Of a stretch of DNA of 64,000 nucleotides, positions 9,001 through 17,293 are shown piece after piece. Both the position numbers and the translations under genes were made by a program. The notes below the pieces were generated by a model. That model was not told the origin of the DNA. It did not search any database and was given only the letters and a program-made list of their open reading frames with translations. This DNA comes from Kiritimatiellia bacterium (GTDB taxonomy: Bacteria > Verrucomicrobiota > Kiritimatiellia > RFP12 > UBA1067), in assembly GCA_016296065.1 (NCBI GenBank), contig JAEDKA010000001.1:199716-263715 (forward strand). The letters run 5' to 3'. Each line of letters opens with the position of its first letter. Position 1 is the stretch's first letter.

Positions 9001-9996
9001 AGCGGCATTCCCGGACTTCGCGACGCTGTTTCGGGCGACTTCTTGACTTCTGGAGATGGTGCGTACCGACCGACCGCAGGCGGTGATATCAAGCAGATTG
9101 ACGGCGAGGAGAGTGCGTATATCGAATCGGATGGCACACAGGCCGTTTCGACTGGTTATCGCATGAAGAACACATCCCGTGTCGAGGCTGACTTCCGATT
9201 GTTAGGAGACATGTGGAACGGAACGGTGGTCTTTGGCGCGAACGCGAGCGGAGAGAATCGTGTCCTCGGCTGTTATATGAACAGCGACTACAAGCACAAG
9301 ATACTGCTGGGGCTCTACGGTTCGAAATGGGCGGTGCAGAACGTCGGCTCGAACGACCTTCAGCGCCACACGGCGGTCATCGACGCGCCGAACAAGCAGT
9401 TCTACCTGATTTCCGGCTCGACGACAAACACCTTCGCAATACCGAACAACTACTCAAGCGCAACGACCGCGGCGGATCCGCTTGCACTCTTCGGCTGCAT
9501 TGCAAACGGTTCCATTTCGCGTCAAACATACGCCCGCATCTACGCCTTCCGCATCTACGAGAACGGGGAGCTGAAGCACCATTTCCTGCCGTACTGGAAT
9601 GGCGAGGAGGCCGGCTTCTACGATGTCGCCGACCCGGACGATCCGGTCAAGCTGAAGTTCGGCGACGGCGGCCATCCGCTGAAGATCGGCGGATGCGGAT
9701 GGGGCGAGGAGAACGCCGCGTTCTACACTGCGCCAAAGGACCTCTTGCTTCCGCCAGGAAAGACGAAGCGGATGGAGGCCTTCGCGCCGGGCGCGGTTGC
9801 GTATCAGTGGTATTGCGACGGCGAGCCGATTGAAGGCGCAACCGGACAGATCCTTGACGTGAGTTGGAGGAAGTCGAAGGAGCCTGCCGTGTACACGGCA
9901 AGGGCGACGTTCAACCGGTTCGGCGTTCCCTTCACGCGCGATGCGTCCGCAACGGTCAGCTTCAATCCGCTCGGATTGAAAATCTACTTAAGGTAA
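6073..9996 (+). CDS. large exported protein: beta-propeller-like N-terminus, four ConA/LamG-like repeats, Ig-like C-terminus
   Basis: 1307 aa. The start is the ATG preceded by GGGAGG; it begins a clear signal peptide (MEKKVWLVRFACAVALGLLCC). Residues about 25-330 resemble a five-bladed propeller of the GH43-like kind (CDPSVIKG, KVGLAVSDSLDSGW), but catalytic residues cannot be assigned. Four repeats of about 200 aa begin near residues 385, 600, 803 and 1012. Each has the pattern 'YI.S...N.VI.TGY...TRIE.DF' then 'R.A.ID.PN....', 'R.YGF.IYE.G.L.H...P' and 'G..GL.D...G.F'. Residues about 1215-1300 look Ig-like (YQWYCDGEPIEGA). Probably a cell-surface or secreted carbohydrate-binding protein; function unproven. 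Confidence 0.8.
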   Translation: MEKKVWLVRFACAVALGLLCCGAYGGVVALNVPTDYSSGGFYRYCPATLVEGGVRHVFYCKNTTADQIVDSIYHATVDAAGNLSGESAVLDPADLTGTAWDSYHVCDPSVIKGAFVYNDHTYTYLMAYLGVQGRVGDTESDGYRAQNNKVGLAVSDSLDSGWVRMGTDAVVVTDKSGTWGVGQPSLVSLDNAGKVALFYAGDYGTRMIALDFTDAAKTAASLTQKIGSEGASVSQVGVSDLAGTTTKMTITNADFAYNPSTGRLYMIADTPDRSDSWYDAGGQNLYITKAVTVYGCTLYALNANSVTSAIWHQQMRIQPADLDETTLATSARVTNSGLVRTPYGDIAEKTAMVTVANVVPNALYTYRFMPVDWSVKEATDDPYIQSVRLNTYINTGYYPKPTTRVELDYALVEPGDDAETSQARIMDNGGTSSTLPMTFYIAGQPGSGSLSASFFFGDHTSGWDGTLTTQKGTSTALKNYLDEVRRTAIIDNPNKTVALAQNGTRIWECTRTEYTFSNTSKFPLGLCAAIGNQYGTSADRKCKMRVYGLKIYESDKLVHDFVPYLQAGWPGLRDTKTGRFVSDDRVDAFAPAYGGNIEEGDDPFIASAGHSVVNTRYLPQPKTKIEVDFALAEDNGQGTAILSEIASGHPSVHLYVQNSAEKYLAIGFGDSWNVHNDIRFTSGVRRRKAIIDGPNGTLAIITGATTNKIKTGVADIERTGPYPVGMFACITNAASDLYSMESKSKIYSCRIWIDGTLAHDYKPCLKGGVAGFKDLVDGAFVMSEAKTEDERLSYGGDVIVEPDDGYLEASGINQVIDTGYKCTTKTRIEADFALTTIKSKGEVVDGKELSNNTALFGVWGDKVNLGFYNNAAHTHSWMGQTNETDWTDSKFKDSLARRTVVIDGPAAKRMLITEGFTNKVASMKWGGNLSGQYSLPIFTVRNAGTIRSDFYPFAKLYGFRIYEDGVLKKNLVPCVKSGIPGLRDAVSGDFLTSGDGAYRPTAGGDIKQIDGEESAYIESDGTQAVSTGYRMKNTSRVEADFRLLGDMWNGTVVFGANASGENRVLGCYMNSDYKHKILLGLYGSKWAVQNVGSNDLQRHTAVIDAPNKQFYLISGSTTNTFAIPNNYSSATTAADPLALFGCIANGSISRQTYARIYAFRIYENGELKHHFLPYWNGEEAGFYDVADPDDPVKLKFGDGGHPLKIGGCGWGEENAAFYTAPKDLLLPPGKTKRMEAFAPGAVAYQWYCDGEPIEGATGQILDVSWRKSKEPAVYTARATFNRFGVPFTRDASATVSFNPLGLKIYLR

Positions 9997-10015
9997 CCTC
10001 GTTCTGGGGGAAAGT

Positions 10016-10972
10016 ATGCATCGCAGGGAGTTCCTGAAGTCATTGGCCATTGCAGGGTCGACAGGACTGCTGCCGTCCGGCGAGTCCTGCGCCGCCGATG
10101 CCCCGCCGCCGGCCGCCGAGGTGAAGGCGTCCTTCGACCCCTCCGCGGGAAGGGATGTTCTCCAGCGCGAAATCAACGCCGTGCCCGTCGCGGTTTGCGG
10201 TTCGTATCTGCGGGACGAAGCGTCCGGACGCTCTGCCTGCGCGAAGTATCCGGCGCTTGCGCGCCTCGATGCGACGCTGCCGCGCGTGATGGAGGAGGTA
10301 CACACTGCGGTCGTCGAGGACAGGCCTGCGGTCTGGCTTGTCTACAACATGGGCGTCGTGGTGAAGACGCATGAGTCGCTCTTCACCATCGACCTGTGTC
10401 ATCCACGAGCCTGGCAGTATGCGAAGGAGTTCGACTTCGCCGTCATCACGCACAACCACCTCGACCACTACACGCAGAAGTTCTACAACGAGATGAACAG
10501 CCGTCTGCACAAGACCGTTGTGAGCAATTTCATGGACAACTACGGGGCTGTCTTCCACAAGGGCGTCGGGGGTTTTGCGAGAGGAGAGAGAACGTTCAGG
10601 ATCAATGATGTCGTAGTCCGCACCTACCAGTCGGACCACAACGAATTCCTGCGTGGCTTCACGATGCCCGTCGAAATCGAGTGCGGCGACTATACGATCT
10701 TCCATGTCGGGGACACGGCTAACGTCGTCGAGCTGAAACCGACGCGTTCGCCCGATATCTGGATCCACCACTGTCTATGCAAGAGGCACATCACCGGCGC
10801 GGGCGCGGCGCACCTGAAGCCGAAGCTGACGGTCGTCGCGCACTTGCATGAGATGTGCCACCCCAGCGGCGGGAGCCGTTGGACGTTCGCAGACGGCGAC
10901 GCTGCGAAAGGCGAGTCCGAGAAGGCGGGTGTCCCGGCGGTCGTGCCGTTCTGGGGTGAGCGGATTGCCTGA
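10016..10972 (+). CDS. Tat-exported metallo-beta-lactamase-fold hydrolase
   Basis: 318 aa. The N-terminus has a twin-arginine signal (RREFLKSLAIAG) and an Ala-rich cleavage region, so it is exported folded. The metallo-beta-lactamase metal motif HxHxDH appears as HNHLDH at 146-151; H230 and D233 (HVGDTAN) are further candidate ligands, and the C-terminal HLHEMCH may contribute. Closest to the UlaG-like side of the superfamily by eye. It follows the large exported protein by 19 nt and probably shares its transcript. Substrate unknown. Confidence 0.85.
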   Translation: MHRREFLKSLAIAGSTGLLPSGESCAADAPPPAAEVKASFDPSAGRDVLQREINAVPVAVCGSYLRDEASGRSACAKYPALARLDATLPRVMEEVHTAVVEDRPAVWLVYNMGVVVKTHESLFTIDLCHPRAWQYAKEFDFAVITHNHLDHYTQKFYNEMNSRLHKTVVSNFMDNYGAVFHKGVGGFARGERTFRINDVVVRTYQSDHNEFLRGFTMPVEIECGDYTIFHVGDTANVVELKPTRSPDIWIHHCLCKRHITGAGAAHLKPKLTVVAHLHEMCHPSGGSRWTFADGDAAKGESEKAGVPAVVPFWGERIA

Positions 10973-11086
10973 AATACGAAATCTTGTGTCGACCTCGCAC
11001 AATTGCAAAAGAGTGATGTAAGCGGCGGTATTCGCTGCCCGTACATCTCCGCCTTCGTCAGCCGCCCTAAGCGCGCTTGTTTTTGC

Positions 11087-11092
11087 TATAAT
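11087..11092 (+). promoter_or_regulatory. extended -10 box of sodium:solute symporter
   Basis: TTTTTGCTATAAT (TGC-TATAAT) 25 nt before the ATG; AAGGA ribosome site at about 11107. Confidence 0.75.
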
Positions 11093-11117
11093 ATCCGCTG
11101 ACTAAAAAGGAATAGAA

Positions 11118-12680
11118 ATGAAAATAGCGTTGCTTGCCGCGTACTTCGCGGTTCTTCTCTGGATCGGGTTCAAGTGCCGCCGCGGAGCGGGGTCGGTGGA
11201 CGGGTTCGTGCTCGGCGGACGCTCCGTCGGCGCGTGGCTCACGGCGTTCGCATACGGCACGAGCTATTTCTCTGCCGTCGTGTTCGTCGGCTACGCAGGG
11301 CAGTTCGGGTGGAAGTACGGCATCTCGGCGACATGGGTCGGCATAGGCAACGCGCTGATAGGCTCCCTCCTTGCTTGGATAATCCTCGGGCGACGAACTA
11401 GGCTCCTGTCGCAGCACCTGGACTCGGCCACAATGCCCGACTTCTTCGCCAAGCGCTTCGACTCCTCGTCGCTCAAGCTTGCGGCGTCCGTGATTATCTT
11501 CGTGTTCCTCATCCCCTACACGGCGTCGCTCTACAACGGCCTCTCGCGGCTCTTCTCGATGGCGTTCCCCGGCTTCTCCTATTCGGCGTGCATCGTTGTG
11601 ATGGCGGTGCTCACGGCGATCTACGTCATTGCCGGCGGCTATCTCGCGACGGCGATAAACGACTTCATACAAGGAATCATCATGCTTGGCGGACTTGTCG
11701 CCCTGATCGGGGCCGTGCTTTCGCAGAAGGGCGGCTTCGCCGCTTCTCTCGACGGCCTCGCCCGCATCACCGATCCGGCCGTGTCGACGACTCCGGGCAT
11801 ATTCACCTCGTTCTTCGGTCCGGACCCCTTAAGCCTCCTCTTCGTAGTGATACTCACCTCGCTCGGCACATGGGGGCTTCCACAGATGGTGCAGAAGTTC
11901 TACGCCATCAGGAACGAGGACGCGATCAGGAAAGGCACGATAATCTCGACGCTGTTCGCTTTCGTGGTTGCGGGCGGATGCTATTTCCTCGGCGGCTTCG
12001 GGCGGCTTTTTTCCGCTGAAATCGGCGTGACTGACAAGGGCCTGCCCGTTGGCGGATTCGACGCCGTGATCCCCGCGATGCTCTCGGGGCTCGGTCCGGT
12101 GCTCATCGCGCTGACGGTGATACTCGTCCTCTCCGCTTCGATGTCGACGCTTTCCTCGCTCGTGATGACGTCCAGCTCGACGCTCACGATCGACTTCATA
12201 CGCGGGACCATCGTCAAGGACATGACGCAGAAGAAGCAGGTGCTCTGCATCCGCGTGCTCCTCGTCGTCTTCATCGCCGTGAGCGCGGCGCTTGCCCTGG
12301 TGCAGTACAACAGCAAGAACCCGATCGCCTTCATAGCGCAGATGATGGGAGTGTCGTGGGGCGCGATGGCTGGTTCGTTCCTCGCGCCGTTCCTCTACTC
12401 GCTCTACTGGAAGGGCACGACGAAGGCGGCGTGCTGGGCGTGCTTCGTCTTCGCAGTCTGCCTCACGACCGCTAACGTCTTCGGCTGGAAGCCCGAGCTG
12501 TGGTCCGGCGTGACGATGAACCCGATCCACTCCGGCGCGATCGCCATGCTCGCCGGGTTCGTGATCGTGCCCGTCGTGAGCCTCTTCACGAAGGCGCCCG
12601 ACAGGCGCTTCACCGACGCGCTCTTCGCCTGCTACGACCGTCCGCGCCAGGTCAGCGCGAAGATGGACCTCGGCAACTGA
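11118..12680 (+). CDS. sodium:solute symporter (SSS family)
   Basis: 520-aa inner-membrane protein with about 13 hydrophobic segments. SSS family marks are visible: DGFVLGGRSVG after TM1, SAVVFVGYAGQFGW, IYVIAGGYLATAINDFIQGIIM, and WGLPQMVQKFYAIRNEDAIRKGT, the conserved 'GLPQ..QR/K' segment. The Na-coupling Ser/Thr region is in SASMSTLSSLVMTSSS. Expected to import a sugar, sialic acid-like compound or organic acid with Na+; the substrate cannot be told. It has its own promoter, and the next gene starts 45 nt downstream. Confidence 0.93.
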   Translation: MKIALLAAYFAVLLWIGFKCRRGAGSVDGFVLGGRSVGAWLTAFAYGTSYFSAVVFVGYAGQFGWKYGISATWVGIGNALIGSLLAWIILGRRTRLLSQHLDSATMPDFFAKRFDSSSLKLAASVIIFVFLIPYTASLYNGLSRLFSMAFPGFSYSACIVVMAVLTAIYVIAGGYLATAINDFIQGIIMLGGLVALIGAVLSQKGGFAASLDGLARITDPAVSTTPGIFTSFFGPDPLSLLFVVILTSLGTWGLPQMVQKFYAIRNEDAIRKGTIISTLFAFVVAGGCYFLGGFGRLFSAEIGVTDKGLPVGGFDAVIPAMLSGLGPVLIALTVILVLSASMSTLSSLVMTSSSTLTIDFIRGTIVKDMTQKKQVLCIRVLLVVFIAVSAALALVQYNSKNPIAFIAQMMGVSWGAMAGSFLAPFLYSLYWKGTTKAACWACFVFAVCLTTANVFGWKPELWSGVTMNPIHSGAIAMLAGFVIVPVVSLFTKAPDRRFTDALFACYDRPRQVSAKMDLGN

Positions 12681-12725
12681 CCGCGGCGCCTCGGCTGTGA
12701 AACCGGACATGGAAGGATGGAATGA

Positions 12726-13271
12726 ATGAATAGAATCGGCAAAGTGCTCCGCGCCGCCGCTGCGTGCGTCGCGCTCCTGGCTGCGGACGGGTGCGGTCCG
12801 TTCTGGGTCAATCCCTACATCACCGTCGAGGAGAGCCCCCTGAACTGGATGGAGATCCACTACTACAACACTCTCGACTCGAGCCGCAAGTCGACGCGCC
12901 GCGTGTCGCTGATGCTGAACGGCATGGGCCACGTCGAGGTCAAGAAGGGGACGAGCAAGCTCGTCTCGGACGACTTCGCGAAGGGCTACAAGGACGACGA
13001 ATGGCACGACATCAAGACGCAGCGCATCGAGATCGACCCGAAGCACGTCAACGACATCTTCCAGGACCTCGTCAACCGCGGCGTCCTTGACCGCGAGAAA
13101 TGGGGGAAGTCCGAGAAGAAGAAGTCGGAGTACAAGCGCTTCATCGCCGTCAGGGCGAACATAAACAACGTAACGTATTCGGAGCGAGAGAACATCTTCG
13201 AGGCCGATCCCGACCTCGCGGAGTACCTTCTCGACACAATCAGGCAGTTTGAAAATCCCGCACGCAGATGA
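12726..13271 (+). CDS. hypothetical lipoprotein
   Basis: 181 aa. Signal peptide with lipobox AADGC near residues 19-23, so a probable outer-membrane or periplasmic lipoprotein. The mature part is hydrophilic and rich in Lys, Asp and Glu with no family I recognise. An overlapping ATG 4 nt upstream opens only a three-codon frame and is rejected. GGAAGGATGG just upstream gives a ribosome site. Its stop overlaps the proA start (ATGA), so it is translated with proA although a functional link to proline synthesis is not evident. Confidence 0.75.
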   Translation: MNRIGKVLRAAAACVALLAADGCGPFWVNPYITVEESPLNWMEIHYYNTLDSSRKSTRRVSLMLNGMGHVEVKKGTSKLVSDDFAKGYKDDEWHDIKTQRIEIDPKHVNDIFQDLVNRGVLDREKWGKSEKKKSEYKRFIAVRANINNVTYSERENIFEADPDLAEYLLDTIRQFENPARR

Positions 13272-14461
13272 CAGTACAGGAAACAATACACGAAATGGCG
13301 GTCCGCGCGCGCGCGGCGTCCGCTGAACTCGCGCGGATGACCACGTCCGCCAAGAACGACGCACTTCTCGCAATCGCGAAGGCGCTTGAGGCGCATGCGG
13401 ACGAGATCCGCGGCGCAAACGCCGCTGACGTTGCCCGTGCAAAGGAGAATGGCCTCGCTCCCGCCATGGTTGACAGGCTCACCCTGACCCCAGCGCGCTT
13501 CGACGCCATGGTCGCGGGCGTGAGGCATGTTGCCTCGCTGCCAGATCCGGTCGGGGAGACGATCTGGACCAGGGAGCGTCCGAGCGGCATCGAGATCCGC
13601 AAGGTGCGCGTCCCGATCGGCGTGATCGCCGTCGTCTTCGAGAGCCGCCCCAACGTGTTCATCGACACCGCCGCGCTCTGCCTGAAGACGGGCAACGCGG
13701 TCATCCTGCGCGGAGGCAAGGAGGCGCTCGAGACGAACAAGGCCCTCGCCGCGGCCGTGAAGAGCGCCGGTGTTGGCGACGCCGTGCAGCTCGTGGAGAC
13801 GACGGACCACGCGGCGGTGACGGAGCTCGTCCGCGCGGTAGGGCTCGTCGACGTCGCGATTCCGCGCGGAGGCGAGAGGCTCATCCGCGCGATGTGCGAG
13901 GCGGCGCTTGTCCCGGTGCTGAAGCACTACAAGGGCGTCTGCCACATCTACGTCGACGACAAGGCGGACCTCGCGATGGCGCTTTCGATCCTCGACAACG
14001 CGAAGACGCAGCGCCCGGGCGTGTGCAACGCGGCGGAGTGCCTGCTCGTCCACGAGAAGCTCGCGCCTCTCTTCATGCCGATGGTCGAGGCGTGGGCGAA
14101 GGACAAGGGCGTGACGCTGCACGAGAACGAGGCCGGCACCGAGTACCTCTCGCTCGACATCAACGTGGCGAAGGTGGCGGACGTGCGCGCGGCGATCGAC
14201 TTCATCAACGCGAACTCCTCCCACCACTCGGAGTGCATCGTCACGAACGATGCGGAACGCGCGGCGGAGTTCCTCCGCGACGTCGACTCCGCGTGCGTGT
14301 ACCACAACGTCTCCACGCGCTTCACGGACGGCGGGGAGTTCGGCATGGGCGCGGAGATCGGCATCTCGACCGACAAGCTGCATGCGAGGGGTCCGATGGG
14401 GCTTGAGGAGCTCACCACGTACAAGTACCTCGTTACCGGAGACGGAGTGATCCGCAAGTGA
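13268..14461 (+). CDS. proA: gamma-glutamyl phosphate reductase
   Basis: Reduces gamma-glutamyl phosphate to glutamate semialdehyde with NADPH in proline synthesis. 397 aa, near the usual 415. Aldehyde-dehydrogenase-type catalytic Cys253 in RPGVCNAAE; family segments PIGVIAVVFESRPNVF, AVILRGGKEA, PRGGERLIR, HSECIVTND and FGMGAEIGISTDKLHARGPMG (split here for brevity) are all present. Overlaps the upstream lipoprotein by 4 nt and is followed after 19 nt by murG. proB is not in the window. Confidence 0.97.
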   Translation: MTVQETIHEMAVRARAASAELARMTTSAKNDALLAIAKALEAHADEIRGANAADVARAKENGLAPAMVDRLTLTPARFDAMVAGVRHVASLPDPVGETIWTRERPSGIEIRKVRVPIGVIAVVFESRPNVFIDTAALCLKTGNAVILRGGKEALETNKALAAAVKSAGVGDAVQLVETTDHAAVTELVRAVGLVDVAIPRGGERLIRAMCEAALVPVLKHYKGVCHIYVDDKADLAMALSILDNAKTQRPGVCNAAECLLVHEKLAPLFMPMVEAWAKDKGVTLHENEAGTEYLSLDINVAKVADVRAAIDFINANSSHHSECIVTNDAERAAEFLRDVDSACVYHNVSTRFTDGGEFGMGAEIGISTDKLHARGPMGLEELTTYKYLVTGDGVIRK

Positions 14462-14480
14462 GACGGAGGATTTCAATCGC

Positions 14481-15551
14481 ATGAAGATAGTTGTGGCATG
14501 TGGCGGCACGGGCGGACACGCGTTCCCGGGGTTTGCCGTGGCGGAAGAGCTCAAGGGGCGCGGACACGACGTGACCGTGTGGGATTCGGGACGCGACATC
14601 GAGTCGAGCGTGATGCGCAACTGGCACGGCGCGACGTTCTCGACCGGCGCGCGCCAGCTGTCGATTCGCAACGGACTTTCCATACTCGCGTCGATATTGC
14701 GCTGCAGGCGCGAGATGCGCAAGGAGTCGCCGGACGTCGTCCTGGCGATGGGCAGCTACTCGTCGCTTCCGCCAGTCCTCGCCGCGCGCGGACGCCGCAT
14801 CCCCGTCGTCCTCCATGAGGCGAACACGATTCCCGGTCGTGCCGTCGAGTTCCTCTCTCGCTTCGCCAAGAAGGTCGCGATAAGCTTCGACGTGACGGCG
14901 AAGCATCTGCCCGGATGCGAGACGGTCCGCACCGGACTCCCCGTCCGCGCCGACATCTCGTCCGGAAAGCGCTTCGAATTCATCCCCGCCGACGCGTTCG
15001 TCGTGTTCGTGACGGGCGGCTCCCAGGGCGCGCACATGGTCAACTGCCTCGCGAGCGAGGCGCTCGCGATGGCGAAGGCGGAGCTCGACAAGCGCTGGAC
15101 GAAGGGCCGCACGCTCTACGTCATCCACCAGACCGGCGCAAAGGACGAAGGCGACGTCATGGCCACGTACGCGCACGTCGCGCTTCCCGCGCGCGTCCAC
15201 GCGTTCGAGCGCGAGATGGCCAACGCCTTCGCGTCCGCAGACCTAGTGATCGCGCGCGCCGGCGCGTCGACGTGCTTCGAGCTCGCCGCGTGCGGCAAGC
15301 CCGCCATGTTGATTCCGCTCCCCTCCGCCATGCGCAACCACCAGCACTTCAACGCGGACGCGTTCGCGGCGAAGGGTGCGGCGGACGAGGCGAACCAGTC
15401 GCAGCTCACCGCAAAGCAGCTCTGCCGCTACATCATCGAGCGCTACGACCATCCGGAGAAGCTTGCCGCCATGTCGGAGAAGATGCGCGCGCTTGCGACG
15501 CCCGACGCCGCGGCGCGCGTGGCGGACCTCGTCGAGGAGGTTGCGAAGTGA
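14481..15551 (+). CDS. murG: UDP-GlcNAc:lipid I N-acetylglucosaminyltransferase (MurG)
   Basis: Adds GlcNAc to lipid I to make lipid II at the inner face of the membrane. 356 aa, usual length. N-terminal GGTGGHAFP loop, the LHEANTIPGR acceptor segment, the GGSQGAH loop and the donor-site GASTCFELAACGKPAMLIPLP stretch with downstream HQHFNA are typical. It follows proA by 19 nt and overlaps the sirtuin gene by 4 nt (GTGA). No other mur or fts genes are nearby, so this is an isolated copy outside a dcw cluster. Confidence 0.93.
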   Translation: MKIVVACGGTGGHAFPGFAVAEELKGRGHDVTVWDSGRDIESSVMRNWHGATFSTGARQLSIRNGLSILASILRCRREMRKESPDVVLAMGSYSSLPPVLAARGRRIPVVLHEANTIPGRAVEFLSRFAKKVAISFDVTAKHLPGCETVRTGLPVRADISSGKRFEFIPADAFVVFVTGGSQGAHMVNCLASEALAMAKAELDKRWTKGRTLYVIHQTGAKDEGDVMATYAHVALPARVHAFEREMANAFASADLVIARAGASTCFELAACGKPAMLIPLPSAMRNHQHFNADAFAAKGAADEANQSQLTAKQLCRYIIERYDHPEKLAAMSEKMRALATPDAAARVADLVEEVAK

Positions 15552-16267
15552 AGCGGCTAGTCGAGGCGCTGAAGGGCGCGAAGTGCGTCGGATGCCTCAC
15601 TGGCGCGGGCGTGTCTACGCTCTGCGGGATTCCCGACTTCAGGGGTCCGCAGGGACTCTACCGCCAGCCGAACGCGGAGCGGATCTTCGACATAGACTGG
15701 TTCGACCGCGATCCTTCCGTGTACTACTCGGGCTGTTCTGAGCTTGTCTACGGACTTGGCAAGTACCAGCCGGGGCCGGTGCACAGGGCGCTTGCGCACC
15801 TCGAGGACCTCGGGCTCCTCAAGGGCATAGCGACGCAGAACATCGACATGCTCCACCAGAAGGCCGGCAGCGCCAACGTCTACGAGGTGCACGGCTCGCC
15901 GATCCTGCACCACTGCCGCAGGTGCGGCGACGAGAAGACATACGACGAGATCCTCGAGATGCTGAAGAGCGAGCCGGTGCCGCACTGCAAATGCGGCGGC
16001 GCATACAAGCCGGACATCACGTTCTTCGGCGAGGCGCTCCCGGAGGCCGCGTTCATGTCCGCCCAGTCGCTCGCGATGAGGAGCGACGTCTTCCTCGTGC
16101 TCGGCACGTCGCTCACGGTATTTCCCGCGGCGGGTCTGCCGCGGCTGACGCTGCAGGCGGGCGGGAAGGTCTTCATCGTCAACGCCCAGCCGACGTCTCT
16201 CGACGAGTACGCGGCAGGCGTGTACCGCGACCTCGCCGAATTCGCGGACGCCGTCCTCGCAATATGA
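15548..16267 (+). CDS. NAD-dependent protein deacylase, sirtuin (Sir2/CobB family)
   Basis: 239 aa. Starts at a GTG that overlaps the murG stop. The Rossmann segment GAGVSTLCGIPDFRG, the QNIDMLHQKAG loop and catalytic His in VHGS are clear. A zinc ribbon is formed by CRRC and CKCGG. GTSLTVFPAAGLP and the NAQPTSLD region complete the NAD site. Removes acyl groups from protein lysines using NAD. The end is immediately followed by the next promoter. Confidence 0.93.
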   Translation: MKRLVEALKGAKCVGCLTGAGVSTLCGIPDFRGPQGLYRQPNAERIFDIDWFDRDPSVYYSGCSELVYGLGKYQPGPVHRALAHLEDLGLLKGIATQNIDMLHQKAGSANVYEVHGSPILHHCRRCGDEKTYDEILEMLKSEPVPHCKCGGAYKPDITFFGEALPEAAFMSAQSLAMRSDVFLVLGTSLTVFPAAGLPRLTLQAGGKVFIVNAQPTSLDEYAAGVYRDLAEFADAVLAI

Positions 16268-16273
16268 TATAAT
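16268..16273 (+). promoter_or_regulatory. extended -10 box, leaderless start
   Basis: TGATATAAT begins at the sirtuin stop codon; only 8 nt separate it from the next ATG, which predicts a leaderless mRNA. Confidence 0.7.
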
Positions 16274-16281
16274 ATCCAAAA

Positions 16282-16599
16282 ATGAAGACGCCAGAAGGCA
16301 AGACGATAATAATGACGTTCCATTCGCATCCGACGAAGGACATGAAGATGCGCTGGATCGCGAAGGTCACCTTTCCGCCGGGATCCACGGCGGAAACGGT
16401 GTTGCCGATAACCATTGTCGACGGAGAGGACCTTCCGGTGGAGTCGGGCGTCTTCGAGTTCGCGGGACAGAAGCTCGCCGTGAAGGACGGCGACGCGTCC
16501 ATGACGTTTGCCCAGTTCGTCGCCGGAAAGCACTCCGTGCCGATCTGGCTTCACAGGGACGGCATGAAGCCGGTCCCGGGCGTTCCGACTTTTGGCTGA
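16282..16599 (+). CDS. small hypothetical protein, probably leaderless
   Basis: 105 aa, no signal peptide or membrane segment. Beta-rich pattern (TIIMTFHSHP, WIAKVTFPPGS, LPITIVDGEDLPV, FEFAGQKLAVKDG) suggests a compact beta-sandwich fold. I do not recognise the family. The ATG lies 8 nt behind an extended -10 and has no ribosome site, as expected for a leaderless gene. A sigma-like gene follows after 16 nt and is probably co-transcribed. Confidence 0.7.
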   Translation: MKTPEGKTIIMTFHSHPTKDMKMRWIAKVTFPPGSTAETVLPITIVDGEDLPVESGVFEFAGQKLAVKDGDASMTFAQFVAGKHSVPIWLHRDGMKPVPGVPTFG

Positions 16600-16615
16600 T
16601 TCAGGGAGGCGGACC

Positions 16616-17206
16616 ATGGACGACAGGGAATGGCACAGGCTTGTAAAGAACGGCGAGGACGCAGGATGGAAGCTCGTCTGGGAGCGCGTCGTCGAGCCGG
16701 AGTCGAAGTCGATGCGGTCCGCCGAGATGATGGAGCGCTTTTCGCTCACTGCGGGCGACTTGATGGGCATGCTCTACGAGGAGATGATCGGGAAGGGAAA
16801 GATCGATCTCTATCGCGGTGAGGGCAGCTTCGAGGGATGGCTCAAGCGCTATGTCAGGGGATATGTCCTCAATGCAGACCCCAACAAGCACGGCGAGATT
16901 TCCATCGAGGGCGCGCATCCCGACGCCGAGGGCGAGGGGGAGGCGATGGCGCTTCCGGTACAGGATCAGGAGACGCTGCGCCTCGAGGTGTGGCGTATGA
17001 CGCTGTATTTCTTCCGCCTCCTCTGGAACGAAGACCCCGAAAGGTGCTACATCCACCTCCTCAAGACGCGCTTCCACCTCTCCAGCGAGGAGATAAGGGA
17101 CTTTCTGGACGTTTCCTCGGCGGCAAACGTCGACCAGATATTTTCGCGTTCCATAAAGTTTATGCGCGAAAGCTGGCAGAAATGGGAGGCCGGCAAAAAA
17201 ATGTGA
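16616..17206 (+). CDS. putative ECF-like sigma-70 family factor
   Basis: 196 aa from an ATG with a strong AGGGAGG site; an in-frame TTG at 16592 lies inside the previous gene and is rejected. Residues about 40-90 resemble sigma region 2 (GEGSFEGWLKRYVRGYV), and about 145-190 resemble a region 4 helix-turn-helix (LSSEEIRDFLDVSSAANVDQ). The acidic insert after region 2 and the weak region 4 make the call uncertain; another DNA-binding regulator is possible. No anti-sigma gene is adjacent. The next gene encodes a small exported protein with no TATAAT-like promoter, so it could be a target. Confidence 0.5.
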   Translation: MDDREWHRLVKNGEDAGWKLVWERVVEPESKSMRSAEMMERFSLTAGDLMGMLYEEMIGKGKIDLYRGEGSFEGWLKRYVRGYVLNADPNKHGEISIEGAHPDAEGEGEAMALPVQDQETLRLEVWRMTLYFFRLLWNEDPERCYIHLLKTRFHLSSEEIRDFLDVSSAANVDQIFSRSIKFMRESWQKWEAGKKM

Positions 17207-17293
17207 TTTTTTGTCGAAATCCGTGTCAGTTTTTCCGTGAAGGCATTCCTAACCGTGTGAACCGCGAGAAAGCGCGGAGAAAGGAACGACAAA

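Noticed and set aside
11829..13442. 537-codon ORF on the minus strand
   Set aside because: Antisense to the symporter, lipoprotein and proA; His/Arg/Val-rich shadow composition with no motifs.
12986..14722. 578-codon minus-strand ORF
   Set aside because: Antisense shadow of proA and neighbours, which are unambiguous.
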